This document shows, piece after piece, positions 41,292 to 49,058 of a stretch of DNA of 64,000 nucleotides (position 1 is the stretch's first letter; each line of letters opens with the position of its first letter). The notes under the pieces were generated by a model. It had not been told where the DNA came from, did no database searches, and was given only the letters and a program-made list of their open reading frames with translations. The stretch covers positions 248,001 to 312,000 of the forward strand of contig CAVSRU010000018.1 of NCBI GenBank assembly GCA_963730535.1. Direction: 5' to 3'. A program made the translations under genes and the position numbers. Source of the stretch: DASSUW01 sp963730535. GTDB lineage: Bacteria; Actinomycetota; Thermoleophilia; Solirubrobacterales; Solirubrobacteraceae.

Positions 41292-41317
41292 CCCCGCCCC
41301 GGCTCGCCGGGGCGGGG
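41292..41317 (+). terminator. Strong GC hairpin terminator after the E2 gene
   Basis: CCCCGCCCCGG (41292-41302) and CCGGGGCGGGG (41307-41317) form an 11-bp perfect stem with a 4-nt loop, 16 nt after the E2 stop and just upstream of lipB. No T-tract. Confidence 0.7.
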
Positions 41318-41325
41318 CGGACCCT

Positions 41326-41331
41326 TACCAT
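41326..41331 (+). promoter_or_regulatory. Candidate -10 box (lipB)
   Basis: TACCAT, 8 nt before the ATG at 41340, right after the hairpin terminator; a leaderless lipB transcript is likely. Confidence 0.45.
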
Positions 41332-41339
41332 CAGGGGCC

Positions 41340-41999
41340 ATGGATGACCTGTGGACGTGCCACCTCGGCACGGTCGAGTACCGCGAGGCCGTCGCGCTCC
41401 AGGAGCGCCTCCGGACGCGGGTCCAGAGCGGCGAGCTGCCCGACCTGCTGCTCCTGCTCGAGCATCCGCCGGTGTACACGACGGGACGCCGCTCCGAGGC
41501 CGCCGAGCTGCCACTGAGCCGCGACATCGACGTCGTCGAGACCGAGCGGGGCGGCAAGCTGACCTACCACGGCCCCGGGCAGCTCGTGGGCTACCCGATC
41601 ATGCACGTGCCGAACGTGCGGGCCTTCGTGGAGACGATGGAGGGCGCGCTCGTGGACGCGCTCGTCGAAGCCGGCGTGCCGGCCGCCACGCGCGAGGGGC
41701 CGGAGTTCACCGGCGTCTGGGTCGGCGACCGAAAGATCGGCTCGATCGGCATCCACGTGTCCCGTCGCGTCTCCATGCACGGCTTCGCCGTCAACGTGGA
41801 CAACGACCTCGCGCCGTTCGAGTCCGTGATCGCCTGCGGGCTGCCCGGCGTGCGCATGACGTCGCTGCGCCAGGAGGGGTCGAGCGAGGGGATCGACTGC
41901 TTCCGCAAGCGGGCCGCGCACGCCTTCGCCCGGGCCTTCGGGCGCCGCCAGCGCATCGTCACGGCGCGGCGCATCGGGCGGGTACCCTCCCTGGCGTGA
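41340..41999 (+). CDS. lipB: Octanoyl-[acyl carrier protein]:protein N-octanoyltransferase
   Basis: 219 aa. Transfers octanoate from ACP to lipoyl domains. Motifs: LLLLEHPPVYTTGRR, GGKLTYHGPGQLVGYPI, VWVGDRKIGSIGIHVSR with the active-site Lys, and SVIACGLPG with the active-site Cys. The next gene is lipA, and the three 2-oxoacid dehydrogenase E1-E2 genes upstream provide substrates, so the region encodes lipoate use and supply together. The stop overlaps the lipA start. Confidence 0.96.
   Translation: MDDLWTCHLGTVEYREAVALQERLRTRVQSGELPDLLLLLEHPPVYTTGRRSEAAELPLSRDIDVVETERGGKLTYHGPGQLVGYPIMHVPNVRAFVETMEGALVDALVEAGVPAATREGPEFTGVWVGDRKIGSIGIHVSRRVSMHGFAVNVDNDLAPFESVIACGLPGVRMTSLRQEGSSEGIDCFRKRAAHAFARAFGRRQRIVTARRIGRVPSLA
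41983..41988 (+). promoter_or_regulatory. Candidate -10 box (lipA)
   Basis: TACCCT lies 7 nt before the GTG at 41996, inside the 3' end of lipB. Confidence 0.35.
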
Positions 42000-42976
42000 G
42001 CGCCGAACGCCTGCACGTGACCCGCTCCCGGGCCAATCCCGGCGGGATGGACGTGACGACCGTGCTGGGCTCGGAGACGCTGCCGTTCCGCAGCCGCAAG
42101 CCGCGCTGGTTCAAGGTCCCGCCTCCCGGTGGGGAGCACTACCGCGCACTCGACCGGATGATCAAGGACGAGGGGCTGCACACGGTCTGCCAGGAGGCCG
42201 CCTGCCCCAACGTGGGCGACTGCTGGGAGCGGGGCACCGCCACGTTCATGATCCTGGGCGACACCTGCACGCGCCGCTGCGGCTTCTGCAACGTCAAGAC
42301 CGGCAAGCCGACGTTCAACGACCCGCTGGAGCCGCTGCGGGTCGCGCGCTCGGTGGCGAGGATGGGCCTGCGCCACGCGGTCGTCACGAGCGTCGACCGC
42401 GACGACCTGCCCGACTACGGCGCCCAGGCGTGGGTGGGCGTGATCCGCTCGATCCGCATGCAGGCCCCGTGGTGCAAGGTCGAGTGCCTGACGCCCGACT
42501 TCCGCGGCGAGGAGATGCCGCTCGCAAGGGTGATTGCTGAGGGTCCAGACGTCTTCAACCACAACGTCGAGGTCGTCCCGCGGCTGTACCCGGTCGCCCG
42601 CCGCGGGTCGCGCTGGGAACGCTCGCTGCGCGTCCTAAGCAACGCGAAGGCGATGGGAGGCGACGAGGTCACCACGAAGTCCGGCCTGATGGTCGGGCTG
42701 GGCGAGAGCCACGAGGAGATGGTGGAGGCGTTCGGCGACCTGCGTGAGCAGGGCGTGCAGGTCCTCACCGTCGGCCAGTACCTGCGCCCCACCGAGCGCC
42801 ACCTCCCGGTCGTGCGTTACTGGGAGCCGGAGGAGTTCACCGCGCTCGAGGCGGCCGCGTACTCGCTGGGCTTCGAGCACGTCGCGGCGGGGCCGCTCGT
42901 GCGCTCGTCGTACCACGCGGACGAGCACGTCAAGCAGAGCGCGCCGGGCAGCGGGCCACTTGCCGCGAGCGCCTAG
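41996..42976 (+). CDS. lipA: Lipoyl synthase
   Basis: 326 aa radical-SAM enzyme inserting two sulfurs into octanoyl groups. Auxiliary cluster Cys set in CQEAACPNVGDCWERGTATF, radical-SAM motif CTRRCGFCNVK, and the C-terminal RSSYHADEH with the serine ligand are intact. The GTG at 41996 is 7 nt downstream of TACCCT (41983-41988) and overlaps the lipB stop (GTGA), so both coupled translation and a separate leaderless transcript are possible; an internal ATG at 42047 is less likely. Confidence 0.96.
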   Translation: MSAERLHVTRSRANPGGMDVTTVLGSETLPFRSRKPRWFKVPPPGGEHYRALDRMIKDEGLHTVCQEAACPNVGDCWERGTATFMILGDTCTRRCGFCNVKTGKPTFNDPLEPLRVARSVARMGLRHAVVTSVDRDDLPDYGAQAWVGVIRSIRMQAPWCKVECLTPDFRGEEMPLARVIAEGPDVFNHNVEVVPRLYPVARRGSRWERSLRVLSNAKAMGGDEVTTKSGLMVGLGESHEEMVEAFGDLREQGVQVLTVGQYLRPTERHLPVVRYWEPEEFTALEAAAYSLGFEHVAAGPLVRSSYHADEHVKQSAPGSGPLAASA

Positions 42977-42981
42977 CCCCT

Positions 42982-43764
42982 GTGTTCCCGCTCCGCGACA
43001 ACATCCCGACGGAGCACTTCCCGGTCGTCACGGTGCTGATCATCGTGGCGAACTGCATCGTCTACTTCTTCCTCCAGGACGGCCTCCTCGGGCTGCCGGA
43101 CGGGGGCGCGGGCGGCAACTGGCCGGTCGTCGACTACGCGCTGATCCCCTACGAGGTGACCCACCCGGGCGACATGTGCGAGGCCGTCGCGAACGGGGCC
43201 ATCGTCTGCGAGGGGCAGCCGGGCGTGACGGGCGTCGCCGAGCCCCAGCCGTCGACGTGGCTGACGCCCTTCACGTCGATGTTCATGCACGGCAGCCTGC
43301 TCCACATCGGCGGCAACATGCTGTTCCTGTGGATCTTCGGCAACAACGTCGAGGACGCGATGGGGCCGTTCCGCTTCATCGCCTTCTACCTCCTCGGCGG
43401 CCTCGCGGCGGACGCGGCGCAGATCCTCGTCAACACCGGCTCGACCGTCCCGACGCTCGGTGCCTCGGGGGCGGTTGCCGCGGTGCTCGGCGGCTACCTG
43501 CTGCTCTTCCCGCGCGCCCGCGTGGTCACGTTCGTCTTCATCATCTTCTTCTTCACGATCCTCGAGCTGCCGGCGATCCTCTTCCTCGGCATCTGGATCC
43601 TCCAGCAGGCCCTGTTCGCCTACTTCGACCTCTTGCAGCCGACGGGCGACGGCGGCGGCGTGGCGTACTTCGCGCACATCGGCGGCTTCGCGCTCGGGCT
43701 GCTGACCGTGCGGCTGCTCGCCAAGGAAGAGCGAAGGCGCCGCCAGCTCGAGCGCGCGCGGTGA
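42982..43764 (+). CDS. Rhomboid-family intramembrane serine protease
   Basis: 260 aa. Membrane helices with the catalytic Ser in VPTLGASGAVAAVLGGYLL (GASG) and catalytic His in FAHIGGFALG; HIGGNMLFLWIFGNNVEDAM is the typical HxxxN-like helix. A ~70-residue extracellular loop with two Cys (GDMCEAV and AIVCEGQ) follows the first helix. Substrate unknown. The GTG start lies 5 nt after lipA. Its stop overlaps the next small gene (GTGA). Confidence 0.9.
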   Translation: MFPLRDNIPTEHFPVVTVLIIVANCIVYFFLQDGLLGLPDGGAGGNWPVVDYALIPYEVTHPGDMCEAVANGAIVCEGQPGVTGVAEPQPSTWLTPFTSMFMHGSLLHIGGNMLFLWIFGNNVEDAMGPFRFIAFYLLGGLAADAAQILVNTGSTVPTLGASGAVAAVLGGYLLLFPRARVVTFVFIIFFFTILELPAILFLGIWILQQALFAYFDLLQPTGDGGGVAYFAHIGGFALGLLTVRLLAKEERRRRQLERAR

Positions 43765-43940
43765 GGGCCGCGATCACCCTCGCCGCGCTGGTCTTCTGCT
43801 GCGCACTCGGCTTCCTGACCGTCTACGTGATGCTCAAGAGCGGGCCCGACGTGCTGACCGGCCTGTCCCTCATAGTGCTGCTCCTGATGACCTTCGGGAT
43901 CCTCGGAGCGCTCACGGAGCCGCCCAACAAGCGTCGCTGA
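43761..43940 (+). CDS. Small two-helix membrane protein
   Basis: 59 aa. Two hydrophobic helices (ITLAALVFCCALGFLTVYVM and VLTGLSLIVLLLMTFGILGA) and a basic tail PPNKRR. The GTG overlaps the rhomboid stop and the TGA overlaps the next ATG (TGATG), so it is tightly coupled on both sides. Function unknown; a partner of the rhomboid protease or the cell-wall enzyme is possible. Confidence 0.65.
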   Translation: MRAAITLAALVFCCALGFLTVYVMLKSGPDVLTGLSLIVLLLMTFGILGALTEPPNKRR

Positions 43941-44935
43941 TGCCCTACCAGCTCCTCCAGGGAGGCCGGCGCCGTCGCCGGCGCCGGCGGCTGTTGCCGG
44001 TGGTGGCCGCGCTCGGGCTCTTCCTGGGCGTCGCGCTCGCCCTGGCGCGCTCGGTCGACGAGACGCCGGTGGCAACCACTCCGCCGGCCGCGCCGGGGCC
44101 GCTGCTGGAGAGCGGGACGGCGCCACTGGCCGGCGGCGGGACCGCCCTGTCGCCGCTGGCGGTGCGCCTCGACGACCCGCGCGACGCGGTGCGTCTGCGT
44201 TTCAAGCGCCCGCCGCGATCCGGGCTGCTGTTCGACGTCGACACGGGCCGCGTGCTCTGGCGCCACCGCCCCACCCGGGTGCTGCCGATCGCGTCGCTGA
44301 CGAAGATGATGACCGCGCTCGTGGTCGTCGACCGCGTGCCCGCGCGAGCCACGGCGCGGATCACCGCCGAGGCGCTCGCGTACACCGGGTCCGGCGTCGG
44401 CCTGCTGCCGCGCGGCAAGCGGGTGAGCGTGCGCGCGCTGCTGCACGGGCTGCTGCTGCCCTCGGGCAACGACGCAGCGATCGCGCTCGCGCTGCGCGCG
44501 GCCGGCAGCGTGCCGCGGTTCGTCGACCTCATGAACCGCCGCGCCCAGCAGATGGGCCTCATCTGCACCCGCTTCTCGACGGTGAGCGGGATCCTCGACC
44601 GCGGCAACCACTCGTGCGCGCCCGACCTCGCGGCGCTCGGCCGCGCGGTGCTGCGGGAGCCGCGGCTGGCGCGGATCGTGCGGCGCCGCGCCGCGGTGCT
44701 GCCGTTCCCGATCAAGGGCCGGAAGCTGTACCTCTACAACAACAACCCGCTGCTGCGCAGCGGCTACCGAGGCGCCACGGGCATCAAGACCGGCTACACG
44801 CTGGCGGCCGGCCGCTGCCTCGTGGCGACGGCCCGGCGCGGGCCCCTGCGGCTCGGCGTGGTGCTGCTCGGCTCCCCCGATCCGGGTGCGCAGGCGCGCC
44901 GTCTGCTCGACCGCGGTTTCCTGCGCGCACGCTGA
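43940..44935 (+). CDS. D-alanyl-D-alanine carboxypeptidase (peptidase S11)
   Basis: 331 aa. An Arg-rich N-terminus and a membrane anchor (LLPVVAALGLFLGVALALAR) precede a penicillin-binding S11 domain: SxxK in IASLTKMMTALVVVDRV, SxN in LLPSGNDAAIALAL, KTG in GIKTGYTLAAGRCLVA. It trims pentapeptides of peptidoglycan outside the membrane. The C-terminal membrane-anchoring domain of PBP5 is lacking. Coupled to the small membrane protein upstream. Confidence 0.92.
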   Translation: MPYQLLQGGRRRRRRRRLLPVVAALGLFLGVALALARSVDETPVATTPPAAPGPLLESGTAPLAGGGTALSPLAVRLDDPRDAVRLRFKRPPRSGLLFDVDTGRVLWRHRPTRVLPIASLTKMMTALVVVDRVPARATARITAEALAYTGSGVGLLPRGKRVSVRALLHGLLLPSGNDAAIALALRAAGSVPRFVDLMNRRAQQMGLICTRFSTVSGILDRGNHSCAPDLAALGRAVLREPRLARIVRRRAAVLPFPIKGRKLYLYNNNPLLRSGYRGATGIKTGYTLAAGRCLVATARRGPLRLGVVLLGSPDPGAQARRLLDRGFLRAR

Positions 44936-44941
44936 CCGCCC

Positions 44942-44947
44942 TACGAT
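44942..44947 (+). promoter_or_regulatory. Candidate -10 box (extracytoplasmic protein)
   Basis: TACGAT, 7 nt before the GTG at 44955; this spacing favours the GTG over the ATG at 44946. Confidence 0.4.
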
Positions 44948-44954
44948 GTGCGCC

Positions 44955-45887
44955 GTGCTCGACCGGCAGGTGTACTGGCGGCGGCGGTTGACGGCGCTGG
45001 GGGCGGTGGTCGCTCCCGTGGCGGTCGCGGCTGCCGTGATGGGAAGTGGCGGGGGCGACGGGGACGCGCAGCGCGCGAGCCAGGACGCCAAGCTTCCGCC
45101 GCCGCCCGAGCTGCCGCGCGGCGGGCGCAGCATCCTCCCGGAGTTCCGCGTCGTGGCGTTCTACGGCGCCCCCCAGGATCCCCAGCTGGGCGCCCTCGGC
45201 ATCGGGTCGCCCGACAGCGCGGTGCGCCGGCTCCAGCGGCAGGCACGGCCGTATGACCGCAAGCGGCGGCCGGTGATCCCGGCGCTCGAGCTGATCACGG
45301 TGATCGCCAACGCCCACCCGGGGTCCGACGGGATGTACCGCGCTCGCCAGGAGGACGCCGTGGTCCGCCGCTACCTGCGCGCCGCGCGCCGGGCGAAGGC
45401 GCTGCTCCTGCTCGACATCCAGCCCGGCCGGGCGGACTTCTTCACGGAGACGGTCCGCCTGCGCAAGTGGCTCAAGGAGCCTGACGTGGGGCTGGCGCTC
45501 GACCCCGAGTGGCGGGTGTCCGAGGGTCAGGTGCCGGGCGCCGTGATCGGACAGGTCGAGTCGCGCGAGGTGAACGCCACGTCGGCGTGGCTGGCGCAGC
45601 TCGTCAAGCGCCGCAACCTGCCCGAGAAGCTGTTCGTCATCCACCAGTTCACCGACGACATGGTCGACGACAAGGAGCTCAAGCAGCGCGACGGGCTCGC
45701 CATGGTGCTCAACGTCGACGGGTTCGGCGGGCGAGAGGTCAAGATCGCCAAGTACCGGAACTTCGCCCGCGACGCGCCCGACTTCGCCCCCGGCTTCAAG
45801 CTGTTCTACGAGGAGGACGTGAACCTCCTCGAACCGCGCGACGTGATGAAGATGAAGCCGCGCCCGCAGCTCGTCGTCTACGAGTAG
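44955..45887 (+). CDS. Membrane-anchored extracytoplasmic protein, hypothetical
   Basis: 310 aa. After a basic stretch an anchor (LTALGAVVAPVAVAAAVMGS) is followed by a soluble domain containing RVVAFYGAPQDPQLGALGIG, PVIPALELITVIANAHPGSD, KALLLLDIQPGRADFF and KLFVIHQFTDDMVDDKEL. The repeated beta-strand/acidic pattern suggests a TIM-barrel-like, possibly glycoside-hydrolase-type fold, not proven. The GTG at 44955 has TACGAT 7 nt upstream; ATG 44946 is the alternative. Followed 5 nt later by the deacetylase-family gene. Confidence 0.65.
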   Translation: MLDRQVYWRRRLTALGAVVAPVAVAAAVMGSGGGDGDAQRASQDAKLPPPPELPRGGRSILPEFRVVAFYGAPQDPQLGALGIGSPDSAVRRLQRQARPYDRKRRPVIPALELITVIANAHPGSDGMYRARQEDAVVRRYLRAARRAKALLLLDIQPGRADFFTETVRLRKWLKEPDVGLALDPEWRVSEGQVPGAVIGQVESREVNATSAWLAQLVKRRNLPEKLFVIHQFTDDMVDDKELKQRDGLAMVLNVDGFGGREVKIAKYRNFARDAPDFAPGFKLFYEEDVNLLEPRDVMKMKPRPQLVVYE

Positions 45888-45892
45888 CGGCC

Positions 45893-46799
45893 GTGCTCGT
45901 CTGGACGCACGACCGCTGGCGCTTCCCGCTGCCCGAGCGCCATCGCTTCCCGCTCGACAAGTACGCGCTGCTGCGCGAGCGCGTGGTGGCCGACGGCACC
46001 GCCACCGCGGAGGAGGTGCGCGAGTCCGACCCCGTGCCGTGGGAGTGGCTCGAGGCGGTCCACGAGCCGGAGCTCATGCGGCCGCGTCCGCACCGGCGCG
46101 CTCAGCCTCCGCGAGGAGCGCGGCCTCGGGCTGCCGTGGTCGGAGGCGCTGGTGGAGCGCGGGCGCCGCTCGGTCGGCGGCACGGTGGCCGCCGCGTCGC
46201 TCGCCGTCGACGGCGGCCTGGGCATGAACCTCGGCGGCGGCACGCACCATGCCGGCCGGGCGTTCGCACGCGGCTACTGCCTGTTCAACGACGTCGCGGT
46301 GGCGCTCTGGAGGCTGCGGGTCGAGGGCCGCGTGCGCCGGGCGCTGGTCGTCGACTGCGACGTCCACCAGGGCGACGGGACCGCCGACCTGCTCGGCCCC
46401 GACCCCGAGTCCTTCACCCTCTCGCTGCACGGCGCGCGCAACTACCCGTTCCAGCGCATCGCCTCCGACCTCGACGTCGACATCCCGAGCGGCACCGGCG
46501 ACGACCGCTACCTGAGCGCGCTAGCCGACGCTCTCGACCACGCGCTCCCGCGCGCTCGCGCCGAGCTCGCGTTCTACCTCGCAGGCGCCGACCCGTGGGA
46601 GGGCGATCGGCTCGGCCGGCTCAAGCTCACCAAGACGGGCCTCCGGGAGCGCGACGAGCTGGTCCTCGACCGGCTGCTCGACGCCGGCATCGCCGTCTGC
46701 GTCGTGCTGGCCGGCGGGTACGCCGAGGACGTCCGCGACACCGTCGACATCAACGCCGCCACGGCCGCCGAGGTCGCCCGCCGCAGCACGGCGCTGTGA
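45893..46799 (+). pseudogene. Histone-deacetylase-family (acetoin utilisation/AcuC-like) protein, frameshift near 46085
   Basis: The first ~65 residues (VLVWTHDRWRFPLPERHRFP; VPWEWLEAVHEPELMR) are in one frame and the catalytic core in the next: LGMNLGGGTHHAGRAFARGY, VVDCDVHQGDGTADLL, YPFQRIASDLDVDIPSGTGD and VVLAGGYAEDVRDTV. Zinc and catalytic His/Asp residues are present. The 3n+1 length and the sequence around 46083-46090 (one extra C or G in GGCCGCGTCC) indicate a single inserted base. Intact family members deacetylate lysines or small amides. Immediately upstream of a tRNA gene. Confidence 0.8.
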
Positions 46800-46827
46800 G
46801 CCGTGCGCCGTAAGCTGTTCCTGCCCC

Positions 46828-46899
46828 GGGGGCGTGGTGCTAACGGGAACACACGGCCTTTGCAAGGCTGAGTTGGGGGTTCGATTCCCCCCGCCTCCA
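46828..46899 (+). tRNA. tRNA-Ala (anticodon TGC) with atypical D-arm
   Basis: 72 nt. Acceptor GGGGGCG pairs with CGCCTCC, including the alanine-identity G3-U70 wobble. Anticodon loop TTTGCAA gives TGC; T-arm GGGGG-TTCGATT-CCCCC is perfect. The D-arm is only 3 bp (GTG/CAC) with a 10-nt loop CTAACGGGAA, unlike the standard AGCTCAGTTGGGAGAGC form. CCA is not encoded. Confidence 0.85.
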
Positions 46900-46938
46900 T
46901 CCGGATCGGTTTCGCCTCCAATCTCGCTACTCGGGCCG

Positions 46939-46968
46939 GCGCCCTGGCGCCGTCGGGCGCCAGGGCGC
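46939..46968. terminator. Perfect 13-bp hairpin, bidirectional terminator
   Basis: GCGCCCTGGCGCC (46939-46951) and GGCGCCAGGGCGC (46956-46968) with loop GTCG, between the tRNA-Ala gene and the convergent haloperoxidase-like gene. Confidence 0.75.
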
Positions 46969-46975
46969 GCCCGGA

Positions 46976-48271
46976 TCAGCGGAAGGCGTGCCGGTTGCCC
47001 CAGTGCGCGACGCGACGCCCGATCTTCGCGGCCTCCTCGTCAGCGAACCGGAAGTGGATGCCCGACCACACGCGCGCGTCGACGATGTCGTCGCACACCT
47101 GCGAGAACCTCGTGAACGAGCGCGTCACGCCGCCGGGCGTGGTGCCGGTGAACATCGCACGGTCGCCGTCGTAGAAGTGCCGCATCGTCTCGGCGACCGA
47201 GCAGCCGAGGGCCGACAGGCCGGACGGATGATCGGGGTAGGGCGGTGCCGCGATCAGCGAGGCCCAGCCGGGGTCGGCCTGCGTAGCGTGGTTGCCGTCG
47301 CTCGCGGCCTCGTGGATCGCCGTGACCGGGCGCCAGAAGCTATAGCGGGCCTTGTCGCGCCACGTGACGATCAGCGCATCGGCCGCGTTCGTATACGCGC
47401 GGGCGAGCAGCCGGGCGTGGTCGGCGAGCGTGCCGCCCTGCCCGACGGCGACGGAGCGCAGGATGCTGGAGATGGTCCCCGTAGCGTTGGTCAGGCCCCA
47501 GTACTGCGCCGCGGCCGTCTGGTCGGCCGTGCGGACCGTGCTCCCCGCCGATCCGAACGCTTTGACCTCGTTGAAGTCAGCGGCGTAGGCGCGCGTGTGG
47601 AGTCCGTGGGGCGCGCGACCGCGGAACAGGTCGGGGTGTCGGAGGACGAACGGGCGGATGTCCTTCAGCCACGCTAAGGGGTCGTTGACGCCCGCTGTCG
47701 GCCGCCACTCGCCGGGTAGCGTGCCAACCGCGAAGCGGAACGGCCCGAAGCGGCCGTCGCCGGCGCGTGCCGCCAGCAGCGCAACCGCTGCGGCCTCGCC
47801 GGTCGCGATGCCGCCGGCCTTAGCCCGTCCGGCCGGAATCGCGTCGAGCGCGGCCTGATACGCAGTGTTGATGGTGGTCAGGCGTGCGGCGGGGATGCCG
47901 AGACCACCGTTGACGAGCACGTGATGTGCGGCGGCCGCGACCGCGGCGTCCTGCGAATACCAGCGCTTGGCCCTGGGCGAGGAGACGAGCGGCTCGTGAC
48001 AGCCGTCGATCGCGTTCACCGCGTCGTAGACGGCAACGTGGACCATCGCCAGGTGCGCGATCGACGGCGCGCCCTGACCGGCGCCGGGCGGCGTGGCCGT
48101 ACCCGGCGCCTGCAGCGCCGCCGCGGCGATCTGATCCCAGTCGGTGACACTGTCCGCGCGCGCCGGCGCGGCGATCGCCAGCACCGAGAACAAGGCGGAG
48201 GCCGTCAGGGCGAGCAGCAGACGTCGGGGCGACGTCGGGCGCAGCGAGTTACGACACGCGAATCCGTGCAT
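46976..48271 (-). CDS. Secreted vanadium-haloperoxidase/PAP2-type protein with altered active site
   Basis: 431 aa. A signal peptide (LLLALTASALFSVLAIAAPA, cleavage at ARA-DS) is followed by the haloperoxidase-like helical bundle: LAMVHVAVYDAVNAIDGCHE, DKARYSFWRPVTAI (vanadate/phosphate-binding Lys and Arg), PDHPSGLSALGCS and VWSGIHFRFADEEAAKIGR (Arg/His). The acid-base His of the usual PSGH is Leu (PSGL), so halide oxidation may be lost or changed. GAGGAG lies upstream of the ATG. Extracellular; substrate unknown. Confidence 0.85.
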   Translation of the reverse strand: MHGFACRNSLRPTSPRRLLLALTASALFSVLAIAAPARADSVTDWDQIAAAALQAPGTATPPGAGQGAPSIAHLAMVHVAVYDAVNAIDGCHEPLVSSPRAKRWYSQDAAVAAAAHHVLVNGGLGIPAARLTTINTAYQAALDAIPAGRAKAGGIATGEAAAVALLAARAGDGRFGPFRFAVGTLPGEWRPTAGVNDPLAWLKDIRPFVLRHPDLFRGRAPHGLHTRAYAADFNEVKAFGSAGSTVRTADQTAAAQYWGLTNATGTISSILRSVAVGQGGTLADHARLLARAYTNAADALIVTWRDKARYSFWRPVTAIHEAASDGNHATQADPGWASLIAAPPYPDHPSGLSALGCSVAETMRHFYDGDRAMFTGTTPGGVTRSFTRFSQVCDDIVDARVWSGIHFRFADEEAAKIGRRVAHWGNRHAFR

Positions 48272-48447
48272 GGCCGTCTCCTCATCGCTAGACCGGGCTG
48301 GAACCGGCGCGCCGGTCGGTGGCAGTGAGATCTGGGAGCAGATGGCATATCCACTACCGCGATCACGGCGACACTACCGCAATCCAGCCTCTGCGTGTCA
48401 AGAATTCGTCGGCGTCGCTGTGCGAGGTGGCTGCGTCGAGCGTTTCG

Positions 48448-48732
48448 CTAGCCGTCTTGCCCGAGCTCCGGAGAGCGTCTGCGGCCGGCGGTCGCCCGCG
48501 GCGGCCCAGGCGGGTCGACCTCGGCGAGGCGGCGGACTTCGCGGGCGATGGCGAGCAGGTCGTGGGCGGAGTGGAGAGCCTCCTCAGCGGAGTCCAGCTC
48601 GTCGAGCACGACGCGGATCAGGGCCGCCTCCCGGACGTACTGCGAGACGCTGATCCCTTGCGCATCGGCTGCGCGAGCAATCGTCGTGTATGCGCGGTCC
48701 GCGAACCGGATCGTTGTCGCGTGCAGCGCCAC
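48448..48732 (-). CDS. Ribbon-helix-helix DNA-binding protein (antitoxin/repressor-like)
   Basis: 94 aa from the GTG at 48730-48732. The N-terminal ribbon-helix-helix reads VALHATTIRFADRAYTTIAR then AADAQGISVSQYVREAALIR; the C-terminal half is an acidic helix (DSAEEALHSAHDLLAIAREV) and a basic Pro-rich tail. A TACAGT box 7 nt upstream fixes the start. No toxin gene is evident next to it, so it may be an orphan regulator. Confidence 0.65.
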   Translation of the reverse strand: MALHATTIRFADRAYTTIARAADAQGISVSQYVREAALIRVVLDELDSAEEALHSAHDLLAIAREVRRLAEVDPPGPPRATAGRRRSPELGQDG

Positions 48733-49058
48733 GGGCAGAACTGTAGCGGCGGCGCGGCGCCGGCCGTGGGAGGTCGTGGACACCGAGCGAGTGATGAGTG
48801 CGATAGCACTTGCGGTATCGCGGTAGCGAATATAGCGTCGAATCCCATTCCCGCGGTCGACATCCTGTTCGACACGGAGGGCGACGACGTGCCGGGCGGC
48901 ATCTTCGTCGAGGACCTCGGCGCAGACGTGCACGGTCCACACCCGGGGTTCGACGACTTCTGCGGGCTCATCACGCCGCTGATCGGCTCCTAACGATGGC
49001 TGCCCTCGGGCCGCACGCGGTCGCGTGCGGCCAGGGCGCGAGCCAATCCGCGTTCAGT
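48733..49058. other. 326-base gap with a possible coding remnant
   Basis: No supported gene. From about 48834 to 48993 the plus strand encodes a plausible C-terminal peptide (PAVDILFDTEGDDVPGG, then ADVHGPHPGFDDFCGL) ending at TAA 48991-48993, without a start codon or ribosome-binding site. It could be the tail of a lost gene; identity unknown. Confidence 0.25.
48740..48745 (-). promoter_or_regulatory. Candidate -10 box (ribbon-helix-helix gene)
   Basis: TACAGT, 7 nt before the GTG at 48732 on the minus strand. Confidence 0.4.
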
